A stretch of 64,000 nucleotides of DNA from Mytilus trossulus (taxonomy: Eukaryota; Mollusca; Bivalvia; Mytilida; Mytilidae). Under the pieces are notes generated by a model that was given only the letters and a program-made list of their open reading frames with translations, had not been told where the DNA came from and ran no database searches. The translations under genes were made by a program, and so were the position numbers. This document shows, in pieces, positions 34,785 to 46,719 of the stretch. Numbering within the stretch: the stretch's first letter is position 1; each line of letters starts with the position of its first letter. Location: contig NC_086378.1 in the NCBI RefSeq assembly GCF_036588685.1, forward strand, positions 13,619,578 to 13,683,577, written 5' to 3'.

Positions 34785-36118
34785 AATGAATTATATACCT
34801 ATATGGAGTTATTTTCTTTCAGAACGACAGGTCATTCTTTTTCAGAATCAACCCGGACGATACCATGTTTCAATGAAATATGCTCAAAGGCATAAAATAA
34901 TGACCTGTGTGAGGTCATTATTTTCCTTGATAATGCAGTCTTTAATTTACTTCAAAATTTTATTCGACTGATAGTTTTTTGTTGCCGATTTGGAAATTTA
35001 TATTTAAAAGTTCAATCGATGATATATGTAAAAGTTGCCAATATTTTAATTTTAGAAACAAATAACGCGTGAAGTTTTGTTAATTTATCGCTACAATAAA
35101 GAAACATTATCATATATGTGAGAAGAATTTTAATATAGACTTTCATAAAGAAAAAGCCAGATTTAATATATTCGTGTGTTAGATTTTGAAAATCTTATTG
35201 AGTCACACTGAATAGGTTAGTTGATTTTTGGTTGCTTGCTTAACGTCCAGTGGCAAATATTTCATTCATATTCAGGACGATAAACGCTGAATAGGAAATC
35301 ATAATGTGACCTACTTGTATTTGTAATCGTCTTTGTGTCAGTTCTTAACATTTTTAAATTTATGGATACCTATTACTCTATCGAATGATCAACTTATAAG
35401 ATAGTTTTTTTTTATTATATTGAATAACATTAACGTATTTGTAACTTAGAAAAGGGCCGGGTGCGGAGGGTAAATACTTATATCCTGAGTATCTGTTAAT
35501 AAAATGTATTGCTATTTAAAAGACAATCTTTCTGAATTTTTCATTCGATTCAATTAAAATTGTTTAAAAAAATAACCACTATTTTGCGATAGAAATGACA
35601 TTACAAATAGGAAAAAAATACCCCTCTCCCTTTTCTATATACTAAGTGGTACAATAAATTACTTACAATGTGTCTTGTATTTGTCATACACCGTTATCGG
35701 ATGGTAACAATACATTTGTGTCTTACTTCATGTGGTTTCAGTAATAGTTTTATTGTGTACGGATGATATTTTTCAAAAGGTTTATATCTAGATTTATTAG
35801 TGAGTTTTATTTCACATTTTAAATGAGCCGTAGGGCGTATTAAAACCTGAACGAATTAGAAAGGAATATCCCACTTTAGTGTTGTCGGTAATACAGGATA
35901 CTAAATTTTGCAAATCTTTTTTTTTTTCTTTTTTTTGACGGTATATAAGTCAGATAATGCATATTTTAAGGTTTTTCTTGTCGTAGAACACACCTCGGGT
36001 GTCAGGATTGCTCAAAGAAAGACCTCCATACGGTTGGTCTTTCATTTGATCAATCCTGACACCCCTCGGGGTGTTCTATGACAAGAAAAACCTTAAAATA
36101 TGCATTATCTATAACATA
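34785..36118 (+). mobile_element. 1.3 kb dispersed element with nested hairpin end (copy 1)
   Basis: It is colinear with 51497-52815. Both start TATACCTATATGGAGTTATT, and both carry the short palindrome AATAATGACCT-GTGT-AGGTCATTATT near the left end. The right end is a long hairpin: arms 35953-36010 and 36050-36109, with an inner hairpin (AAAGAAAGACC against GGTCTTTC) inside the loop. No open frame is shared at protein level, so it is probably a non-autonomous transposon. A dispersed motif (TTAACGTCCAGTGGCAAATA) near 35250 also occurs at about 40720, 51958, 57680 and, inverted, 61340. Confidence 0.88.
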
Positions 36119-36365
36119 TTTCTTAGTCTTTTCGTATTTATAATAACTGCAAAAAAATAAAAATAAATTTAAAGAAATTGTAAATGTTCCCTAGAAAAAT
36201 TGTGTGTCACAATTGCTGATTCTTTGTATATGTCTGACAACACATTTACTAATTATTATGCATCAGTGTATTGCATAAAAGCAAGAAACTGAAATTTATT
36301 TAAATCATATTCAAGACCAATTCTTAGTTCTTTGACTATAGTTATTCTATTTTAAAAACTCATTA

Positions 36366-37000
36366 TGTGTCAAATTTTTAATAAAAATCAAAATTTAAGC
36401 CCGTATCATGAGGGAACATTGTGTCCATTTTTGCCCCAACTGATCAGGGTTGAATCTCTGTGGTCTAATACAGCTGATCTGCGGGTTTATTTTTTTCCAA
36501 AATAAGTATTTTTCTAGTTCCAGGTCAATGCATGACTTGTGAATAAGTATTGTGATTGCTCTGAAATGGTACCACAAGGTTCAATACTCCAAGTAGAATT
36601 CATTTCTATGTAATTGTTTCCCTTAAGATTTTAGGAAATGTCAATTTTTCACAGAAATCTTTTTTGGTCACAATTTAAATTTGCTAGATTTTTGCACATG
36701 TATATAACATAGTCTGAAAATTTACTTAGTATTACAGCACATTGTATAGCAACAACAGCAAGACATGTTGAATTGATAACAAATGTTGATCGCATAACCA
36801 ATTTCAAGTTCTTTGTCTACATTTAATATGTGTCAGAAAGCTATAATGTGCCAATTATTTAATTACAATTCTTAATCAGACCTGTATCAAAATTTAATAA
36901 TGTGTCCATTTTGCACCATCTGTTTTTGGTTTGACCTCTGCAGTCGTATCCAGCTGCGCTCAGCGTAGCAGTTTATTAGAACTTTTTTTTCAGAAGAAAT
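36366..37000 (+). repeat. Dispersed repeat, two diverged copies
   Basis: About 36366-36500 and 36836-37000 share TGTGTCCATTTTGC and the order GGTT-GA-CTCTG...CAGCTG. The adjoining piece at 36540-36595 matches the repeat at 8758-8810 (GATTGCTCTGAAAT, then CCAAGTAGAA). The minus-strand frame at 36395-36577 lies within it. Confidence 0.6.
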
Positions 37001-37499
37001 TTCCAACAAAAAAATTAACTACCGGTATATTCAAATATACCTGTTAGTAATGAGTAAAAGCAAACAACAAATTGAAGTCAGTATAAAAGCAAAAAAGTGC
37101 AACATACGAAGCAATTTGACTGAAATATTAGGAAGTGATTGATGTACTTGTCCATGTTATTAAAGAATTTTACGATCACTCACTCATCCTGAAAACAAAA
37201 ATTTCTATTATTGTTGATTTTTTTTTATCTCTGTAAGAGCTTTAATTTAGAAAACAACAGTCAACAAAGCACTTGGAATCTATTCTTTGAATGATATTTT
37301 TGTAAAATCCCACTAAACATATATTGAGCTCATAATATTTTTAACTTTCCTTATTATTTAAAATAAAATTGTTTCATGTTATTGACAGTTATAGAAAAGT
37401 AATGCAATTTATTTTTGATAAAGTAATCATTTACACAACAACAAAAAAATTACTAGTAATCGATCACATTAGTTAGTAAGCGTGCCCATCCCGTTCATT

Positions 37500-37795
37500 T
37501 TATCAGTATACGGCCGATAAAGAAAGGCAGTAAGAAACCACTGTTCGAAATTCATAATTCGAAGAGAACAAAAATCCGGGTCACATACTTAGACTGTAGG
37601 AAACACATCAAATATAAGAGGAAAACTACGACACAACAGAAACACAGCATTAAATTATAACACACACAGAAACGATCTATAATATAACAATGGCTATTTT
37701 CCTGACTTATTACAGGCCATTTCAAGAAAACAAAATGGTGGGTTGAACCTGGTTTCGCGGCATACCAAATCTCGCGCTCTTATTGCAATATTAGA
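37500..37795 (+). repeat. Dispersed repeat family C (copy 2)
   Basis: It matches the order of segments at 59640-60060 (AAACACATCAAATATAAGAG, ACACACAGAAACGA, then GTGGGTTGAACCTGG) with deletions. A hammerhead remnant follows about 100 bp downstream, as also happens after the copy at 59640. Confidence 0.65.
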
Positions 37796-37890
37796 TATAA
37801 CAAAATCGTTCAAAATATTTTTGATACTCCTTTGGTGTTCGTATCTTAAAAGTCCCTTAATAAGGTCCTCTTTTTAACTTTTTTCGATTC

Positions 37891-37940
37891 GAACGTCACT
37901 GCTGAGTCTTTTGTAGACGGAACGCGCGTCTGGCGTATAT
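37891..37940 (+). repeat. Decayed hammerhead ribozyme motif
   Basis: It reads ACGTCA, CTGCTGA, GTC-loop-GAC, GGAA, CGCGCG, TC, TGGCGT. The helices are kept, but core base A6 is C and the GAAA box is GGAA, so it should be inactive. Confidence 0.7.
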
Positions 37941-37999
37941 ACAAAATTTAGTCTTTGATGAGTTTATATATTCAGTTATTTTGTTAAAACAAAAACAAT

Positions 38000-40900
38000 A
38001 AATTTAAAATGACCACCATTGTTCAAATCAAGTAAAAAATACAAATGTCTGTATACTTGTTCTACTTTTATATGCAATGGTTAATGGCAGTATCGTATCT
38101 ACAAAGAGTTAATATCTAGGCTTAGACCTAGCTAGGTAAAATAAAGATTTGCTATCGGACTTCGTTTGGGAATTATTTCCTTACGTTGAATGATATCAAT
38201 ATCCTTCTATAAACTTCGTATTATGCAGACATAAAATTTAAGGCGTTCAAAATTTGTATACATGATTCTGCCTCTGTTGTCCTGCGTACATGGAAAAAGG
38301 TTTCAGAAAAATTATCGCTCTCACAAATGGTGTGAAGTTGGAGAATCGAAGGAATCTATCAGTTCCTATACCTGTACACTCTGGTTTTGCACTTGTCTTT
38401 TCAATATTGACGGATGCACAGATGTATGGATCTATTACTATTTCGGAATTATCCTTCTTTACTAAGGATAATTAACTTTTGTCATATACGTAAAGGAAAA
38501 CAAGTACAAACATTGAAAAAGATATATATTTGTTAGAATCGACAATTAATAGATTAAAAAAAATACACTTTATAAGTTTGGTGAGAAAACACTTTATAAG
38601 TTTGGTGAGACCGAAGTTTTTTGAAAGATTAAACTGTACTTAGAATTTTCATACCAGAATTTTATATAATATCATAATTAAATACCTAGTTTCTTATCAA
38701 ATATAAGCTAACAAAAACTACATATTAAGAGAGAGTCAGGGTTGAATATACTAATTTATTTCAAAATCTCAATAATTAAAATCATTGGAATGTTGACTGT
38801 GTATTGTGTGTATTTTTTGTTATTAAATTATATCTTTAAAGCTATCACCATTTTCATGTGTTTGGGTGGTTTTTTTGTAAGATTTATAATCAAAAACAAT
38901 TACACCCCGAAATTAAGGCAACTTTAGGTTAGTTCAAAAAGATTGTTCCGATCACGATTGATTCTTTTATCAATCCTTCGTCCAACTTGTTTTGTCTCTA
39001 TCTCAGTAATAGACAATGTTTTTTTTTAAATTAAACAAATCTATACTTACCTAGTGTCGTAACAGTTTGAGTCAAATAAAATATCACGAGATAAAAGTAA
39101 AATGTGTACAACATTTAGTCCGTTTGTTCTTAGAATCACTAGTAGCACGATTTCAGTCTGAAACGGTCATTTTGGTCTGATCACATCTTGATTGACTGAA
39201 TTTACTGCTAGAAAAATTCGTCAAGATATTTAAGATCGTTGAGTCGCCGTTCAGATCGATAGCCTCATCAGGTAAATCAGTTCGTTAAGACATGTCAAGA
39301 CGGAAAAGACTGAATCGTCTAGCGGGTTGTTTAGACCCGTTAAGACCGTGTCAGACCAAAACAGACCATGGATACAAAATTACGTTCAAAATGTTCAGAC
39401 CCTGTTTAGATCCGTTCAGTATACCGGTTTGATAACACGAGTTGCGCCCCTTCTACTTGATAATGCATTTTAGATTAATATGTATATATGTTTTTTAATA
39501 TTAGGATTTGTTTGAAGTATATTTTGATTAATTAATAAAAAAAAAAATCTTCTGTTGATTCTTTATTTCTTTTCTTGTTTTGTCGAGGAACTCATAAATT
39601 ATTCGTCTATATATGTTGTTTATTTTTTTTAATAAATGTTAGTTTATATAAATATATATTGGTAATTAAATGCAAGGACGTATTTTAATTGTATACACAC
39701 CAGAATGTATGCCATAAACCTTAAAATGTTGTGAAGACCGGTGAAATTATTTTTCGTATTTGAAGATAAGTAACGGAAAATCCTAAACGTAACCTAAAAA
39801 GTTAAGGATCCACAGAAATGTAGCGGATGCAAATTAACACATGCATATTTTTGTTTTATGTATGGCATTTGCTTTAATTCGTTTTCTGTTGATATATGTC
39901 CTAGTTAACCGTCGAAGCTGTTGCTTTTTGTTTGCATGTTTAATTTTTTTAGTGCGATTTACTCTATTTAAGTTGGAAAAAAATATTCCCGACATCCGGA
40001 AATTCGAAAAAAAGACTTCTCGGATACCGAAACCTGATCATCATACTGCTTGCATTCAGTCTCTGTCGGGACAGTGTTACAGTATCACCGTATAAAAATT
40101 TTCATTCAAACAATGTATCCTTATAATATTTATTTTCTAATCAATATGATATGTATAATCAGAGACATATAATACAATTGTATTATATGTCTCTGGTATA
40201 TTGTACTTAGTATATATATACATATGGCGTTAATTCAAACAAAATCTGTTTTAGTTAAAATGGTCGGGTTCGATGGCACGTGCTAGTAATCAACAGGGTC
40301 AACAGGTAACAAAATCAATGATCCGTAACGTAAGAAAGTACATGCCTATTATATATTACAATTACTCTCATCATCATTCTTATTAGAAAGGTGCCGTAGG
40401 GCTAAACGTTAATAAAGAATTAATAAATTTGTGTATACACGTATTAGTGATGTCTGGTCGTCAGTTTTTAATATACATGCTTATGTTTTTAAGTTTTTAA
40501 ATTGAGCAAAAAACATGACCTGTTCGGAAGCCGTTTGTTAAGTATTCAAAAGAAACTTTTCGCTTCTCTACTTATATAGTTTAGAGAGTATTCCTTTAAA
40601 TTGTGTCAGTTAAATAAAGTAGTGTGTTTTTGTATTCTATTTATTTTGCTAATTGTATCATTATAATATACATTTTGTATTTCACTACTATATATACTAT
40701 AAGTTGTAGTGTGATTGATTGTTGGTTGTTAAAAGTTCAGTGGCAAATATTTCATGCATTTTCAGGACCAGCTGTAAGTTAAAGACATATATGGAACTCA
40801 CCGGTGTATTTTTCACGTGTTAAAAAAGAATAATTAATTTCTAAAATATCGAAACATAAAGGAGGCAAGGCGCATGGATTACCCGCACTCATCAGTTCTT

Positions 40901-41527
40901 TTCTCTGTTTTATCTTTAAAAAATAATGCTAATTTTTTTTTATATGTTTATATAATTTACGATAACTGCGGTGTATACGTGCTGTCAGACGACAGATAAA
41001 TGTGTGCCCTTTGATATTCGTCACCAATTTGTCAATTTTTACATAGATGACAAACACGGTTTTCTCTCAGTACATTTTGTCATCTTCTTGTTTCAATAGG
41101 CAATTTGTTATTGGTCGTTCGAAATCGGCAAAGAACAACGGCGTCTTTGAAGTTCAAAATGTTAAAATATTCCTTAAATTCCCAGTTTTTCTTAAAAATT
41201 TTGTAGTTAATAGCTTTTGGCGAATTTTGAATTCATGAATTTCAATTCTGAAGAAACTGGTCTAACAGTATTTGCTTTATTACAGTTTTTAACCAATCTT
41301 TATCTATAAAATTTTGAAGAGAATGAAGGATGCAAGTCCAAGCTTTGAATTAAAATGGTCATTAAATAGACACACAAATAAAAGAACAAGTGTAAGTGTT
41401 GGAATGACATATACATTTATATCACAATGTGCATTGTCGAAGAAGTTAAATTTGATTTTACTTTGGTAACTGGACAAAATTGAAGAGAGGCAGCCCAATT
41501 TTTTTTCCCTTTTTATTACGAGTACAA
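38000..41527. other. Gene-poor stretch
   Basis: No exon is supported. Small frames at 38262-38475 and 39841-40095 lack recognisable domains or clean splice borders. A perfect 34 nt palindrome lies at 40161-40194. A GTTCAGAC/GTTAAGAC-rich patch lies at about 39115-39430. Confidence 0.4.
40161..40194. repeat. Perfect 34 nt palindrome
   Basis: AGAGACATATAATACAA is directly followed by its exact reverse complement with no loop. Such a sequence could extrude as a cruciform or mark an element end. The nearest repeats are unrelated. Confidence 0.95.
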
Positions 41528-41900
41528 ATAAAATTGAGAATGGAAATGGGGAATGTGTCAAAGAGACAACAACCCGACCAAAATAAAAAACAACAGCAGA
41601 AGGTCACCAACAGGTCTTCAATGTAGCGAGAAATTCCCGCACCCGGAGGCGTCCTTCAGCTGGCCCCTACACAAATATATACTAGTTCAGTGATAATGAA
41701 CGCCATACTAATTTCCAAATTGTACACAAGACACTAATATAAAAATAATACAAGACTAACAAAGGCCAGAGGCTCCTGACTTGGGACAGGCGCAAAAATG
41801 CGGCGGGGTTAAACATGTTTGTGAGATCTCAACCCTCCCCCTATACCTCTAACCAATGTAGAAAAATAAACGCATAACAATACGCACATTAAAACTCAGT
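41528..41900 (+). repeat. Dispersed repeat family B (copy with most segments)
   Basis: It runs from GGAATGTGTCAAAGAGACAA through ATTCCCGCACCCGGAGGCG and CTTGGGACAGGCGCAAAAAT to a CCCTCCCCCTATACCTCT segment. It is the most complete copy in the window in this orientation and is non-coding. Confidence 0.8.
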
Positions 41901-42568
41901 TCAAGAAATAAACTGTTCTTAGTAATTTCGTAAAGCATTTCCTTAAAATAATAAAATCGCGCGTGATCTAACAAATACTCACATTGCAGTGTACTATACT
42001 GCTTTCGATACAAATTATATCAAATTATAGAGCAGTCTAACGGCTCCAACTCAAAATTTGAACCCTTCTATTTTTGGGGTTGGGTCTACCATTTAGTTTG
42101 AAAGCTCCAATCATACAAGCTGTTTCACCCTTTTTATTGTGATGATTGGGAATTTGCATTAAGCCGTTGGTCACGTGCCGAGTGGCACACGCTGATTTAA
42201 AAGTCATTTAATTTCACAATAACTATAGCTATTGATACCAGTTAGATCAGTGAATATCTATCTGTTAGATGATTTGTAGTTAAAATGCGTGAACATTAAC
42301 AACAATATTGCAAGTATGTTTCGAATTGTTAATAATACTGACAACCAATCATATTTAAATGCCTCATTAAAACATTTCTAATTAATTTTCTTTGACTTAT
42401 GAATCAGATGACTAAAATAAACTGTAACTATATTTTTTTATCCTGAAATATTTTGCTCGTGTTGTACTGGACTAGTTTAAAACATAGAATATTTGTGTGC
42501 CAAATTTGTTCTAGCTAATTTGATGCCAGGTATATATTAGTTGTCAGAGGTACCAGAATTATAATTGA

Positions 42569-42629
42569 ATACGCCAGACGCGCATTTCGTCTACATATAT
42601 ATATAGAACTCATCAGTGACGCTCAGATA
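42569..42629 (-). ncRNA. Hammerhead ribozyme motif, core intact, enlarged helix II loop
   Basis: The minus strand reads GCGTCA, CTGATGA, a longer helix II with a TA-rich loop, GAAA, TGCGCG, TC, TGGCGT. Core bases and helix I are intact. Helix II keeps its outer pairs but has a one-base bulge and a TA microsatellite loop. Helix III is the usual loopless palindrome. A partial unit of the hammerhead repeat continues to about 42700. Confidence 0.68.
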
Positions 42630-42852
42630 AATAAAAAAGTTATATAGCCAAATATGTTGAAGAGCATTGAGGACCAAAAATTGAGGACAAGCAATTCAGT
42701 TACATACTTCATTGTTAGACTTTCTAACTTAGTACAATGATGCAAGCACGATGTTCAATTACTGAATAGCGCAGTGACCTCATCGAAGACAACAGATGCA
42801 GACTTAATAAAAAAAAATATATATATATTTCACATTTAGAATGTAAAAATAT

Positions 42853-43090
42853 AAAAAAAGAAGATGTGGTATGATTGCCAATGAGACAATTGTTCACAAG
42901 AGACCAAAATGACACAGACATTAACAACTATAGGTCACCGTATGGCCTTCAACAATGAACAAAGCCCATATCGCATAGTCAGTTATAAAGGCCCCGATAA
43001 GACAATGTAAAACAATGCAAACGAGAAAACTAACGGCCTTATTTATGTAAAATAATGAACGATAAACAAATATGTAACACATAACCAAAC
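42853..43090 (+). repeat. Dispersed repeat family A (copy 4)
   Basis: It begins ATGATTGCCAATGAGACAAT and ends in an AACGAGAAAACTAACGGCC segment, matching 150-335 and 12363-12560. It lies directly upstream of the tandem hammerhead units. Confidence 0.75.
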
Positions 43091-43108
43091 GACAACCACT
43101 GAATATCT

Positions 43109-43825
43109 AAGATGAGTTTTTTACAACCACTGGTTCGATGCCACTGCCGGTTGAGATTTTTATTTCCTCGAGGGTATCAGAAGCCCAGTAGTCAGCACTT
43201 TTTGTGCGGACCTGAATTATCATTGATATTGTTATATTTAAAAATTAACTGTTTACACAATTTATAATTATTGAAATACTAAGGCTTTTCTACCTCAAGC
43301 ATAGATTACATAAACTGTATTTGGAAACACTTTGATGAATTTTGGATCTCAATGCTCTTCAACTTCGTACATTATTTGGCTTTTTTTTAACGTTTTTGGA
43401 TTCGAGCGTCACTAATGAGTCTTTGTGGAGGAAACGCGCGTCTAGCGTATATATAAAATTTAGTCCTGGTATCTATGATGAGTTTATTTACAACCACTGG
43501 GTCGATGCCACTAATGATGGATATTTATTATTCCGAGGGTATCACAGGCCCAGTAGTCAGTACTTTTTGTGCGGACATGAATTATCATTGATATTGTTAT
43601 ATTTATAAATCAACTGTTCACAAAATTTTGAATTTCTTAAAATACTAAGGCTTTCCTACCTCAGGCATAGATTACCTTCGTTGTATTTAGAAACACTTTT
43701 AGGAATTTTAGATCGCAATGCCCTTCAACTTCGTACTTTATTTGGCTTTTTTCTTCTTTTTTTTTTACTTTTTTGGATTTGAGCGTCACTAATGAGTTTT
43801 TGTAGACGAAACGCGCGTTGGCAAC
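43109..43825 (+). repeat. Tandem dimer of about 360 bp hammerhead-repeat units
   Basis: Unit 1 (43109-43465) and unit 2 (43466-43825) are colinear: a TTTACAACCACTGG start, a GAGGGTATCA/CCCAGTAGTCAG segment, a TACCTCA-GCATAGATTAC segment, CTTCAACTTCGTAC, then a hammerhead at the end (43404-43450 and 43781-43822). Both hammerheads have CTAATGA in place of CTGATGA, a G5 change expected to abolish cleavage. Unit 2 also lacks the cleavage-site C. The shared mutation implies that the unit was already defective when duplicated. Confidence 0.82.
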
Positions 43826-46719
43826 AGAACAACAGAACAAAGTATTAGGTTTAGCAAACGCAACTTGTTGACACCAGGAGACACGCGATTCTTTTTCTTG
43901 AAAAACCTACCAAATGTATTCCATGGCGCAACTACTATTAAAAATGTTTATTTGAATCATCTTCCATTGTTGAAGGTCGTGCTGTTGCTTATAATTGCTT
44001 ACATCCACTTCATTTAATTTTTAGTGGATACAGAGATGTATCATTGGCAATCATACCCCATCGACTTATACTTATACAAACCATATCTGAAGCATCAAAA
44101 CTGAGAAATACTATACTATCCTGTAAAATATCAGTTTTGCCTGCAACTAAAATCTATCAAACGCGTGATAACCCGGTGTTTTAACTAAACTTACTTTAAA
44201 TTTCAAATAAACAAATGTCGCCAAAAAAATCAAACCAGACGATGACTATTTTGAAGCAACTAATGTTTATTCTGCCGTTCATGTAAACTAAATGATTGAT
44301 GCTTTTTCTAAAAAAAATGACAGGGGAACTTACCAATTATCATCTCTTGTTCCATTTACAAGTGAATCCGCAATAACGCTACTCAGTTGAAACGTCTAGT
44401 TATCTTATACTTATATAAGGATCGATGAAGCTGCCACCCTTTCGCTTCACCGGTTTTGGTATTATATATAATAGCTATCAACTGTACGATGACCCCAGAA
44501 TAATGTTATAAAAAAATTCTTTAAAACGATGATTTGCTGGCATTGTAATATTTTGAAAGAACTGATGTATAAAAATGTACTGTAAATCTATAATGTAATA
44601 GATAGAATTACATTTATTAGGTTTAATTGTCATGCATTTCAATAATCGAGCTCTGCATCCATTTCCTTCATGCAAAAAGCACTGTACTCAGTCTTCATCC
44701 ACTATATTGGTAGCACAAGGGATGACTGGTTAATAGAAATATGATCATCACTTGGTCTTCTCCCGAGCGACACTTAATAAGCCGCTAAATTGGGCGGTGC
44801 AGGATATATACCATAACAGCTTCGAACGTTCAAAATTAAATGCATTGTGCAAAGAGAGTGGCACACATTCGGCACGTTGAGAACTATTGCAATAATTCTA
44901 AGAGGAAGCCGAAGACGGCCTGTTGCAAGCCTAATTATCTGTTTTCATCAATTATTCTATCACTGTTCCTGTTGTATTTCACATTTCTAGTCTAACATAA
45001 TGGTATATCCCCAATTGCACAATGTACGTATATTTTTCTATTTTTAATCGATTTTCGTTCTGAACAGGCATGAAATACTTTCCACTGGATTTAAACCAAA
45101 TGTTAATGAATTGATCAACCAAATATTTAGTTAGCCACATATTTGCTGGGGATTTGGGCATGCTTTGTAATAGCCAGGACTATATCATTTACATGCGAGT
45201 TGTATTATGTGTTGAAACAAATTACTATCACAGATCATAAATTATATACACAACAGTAGTCTATCGATGTACAAAGTTCGTTAATCCATAATCATTTGTT
45301 GATAATTAACAAATGAGTAAAGTAAATGTAATATTTTTATATGCGAATTGACATTTGGCTGAATTGATTCGAATTCCACACTCAATTGCACACAAATCAT
45401 TCAGGCTGTTCAATAAATTAGACAAGGATAAAAGAAATGTATGAAGAATTGTTTTCATAGAAATTCATTACATTAAATGTCTAACTTTTAAGAAAGGTGT
45501 TTCAAGTTAATAACAAGACAAATAAAGAATATACTAAACTTTGGATGGACGTAGGTTGGAATGTTATAAATAAAATATTTTTACCAAATTTCTATGTATT
45601 TTACTAGTGTATATTAGAACGGACTTCAGTTTCAATATACTGTCTTGACTATCATTCGCAAAACATTTTTTCTTGGCGTCTTAGTCAGATTTATTATGAA
45701 GTAAACTATATCTTTTTTGTTGTCATCTTTGTCAGATTTACATGTCACAAGAAATATGAAATGGATATCTTAAAACATTTTTAGCTTTGTATTATGCTAT
45801 GATTATTTCATATATAGATATATAGATAATAAAACAACAAAAATCGACCTCAGAAGCCGTTCAATTTAAAAAAAATCGATAACATTCAGTAGAGTGCAGC
45901 AATCAAACCACGATATAAAACAGATTTCAAGGTCAACATATTTAAGGCCCTCTATTCAAAAAATAATTCTTTAATGTCATGTTAGATGCTCATTTTAACA
46001 TGGGGAGGCGTTATATTTGTAGATATTTGTTAATGTTGTTTAACTTCGTGCCGCAAATTTCTGAATTGGCCACTTTTTTTAATAACTTGAAATAATGTTT
46101 TCATAATTCCAAAATATGCATATCCTTGCAGTAATAAATTTTAATATTCCGACACCCTGCGGGGTTATTTTTCTGATCACCAACTGTGTCGGATAGAACA
46201 GGTTACAAACAAAGAAAAGTTCAAAATATTTATACTTCACTTCCTTTATATATAAGAAATACAAATAATTGTGCGAAATAGTATTGTAGCACGACATTCG
46301 TGCGGTTGGAGGAATTCACACAAGGAAGCTTGTAAAACTATTTAATCGAAACAGAAATCAACAATGAAAATATAAATACATCGTATATTAGCTTTGATAA
46401 AATTGCCATATACCTATAAATTTTGTCGTAATCTAGCAAATATTTAAACTGTTGTAATAAAATCGAACTTCAATGGTCGTTTTGTAATTAGAGTCACCTG
46501 CATCAGTCGTACCCGGATACACAGAGATATATATGTATTGAAGATCACAACGTATGTTAGAAAATAATAAATAATGTATAACGATTGCAAGTTGACGTCA
46601 CAGTCATAGTCTTGAAATTTTGGTGATCAAACTTTAATTTTACGGACTTTAATTTAATATTGATATTAGTTTAGGTCGAGGAATTTCTCAATAAAGAAGA
46701 AAATGTAAAGAACTTCGAT
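43826..46719. other. Intergenic region upstream of the Ly6-type gene
   Basis: I find no supported exon or clear repeat family apart from a fragment of family A at about 44025-44070. The promoter of the Ly6-type gene should lie at the right end, but I cannot identify core elements. Confidence 0.4.

Noticed and set aside
36540..36595. Duplicate exon of the ParB-like gene
   Set aside because: The similarity is to the intronic repeat at 8758-8892, not to a true coding exon.
38262..38475. Two overlapping 61-67 codon frames
   Set aside because: No domain, no convincing splice borders and no neighbour exon; probably chance.
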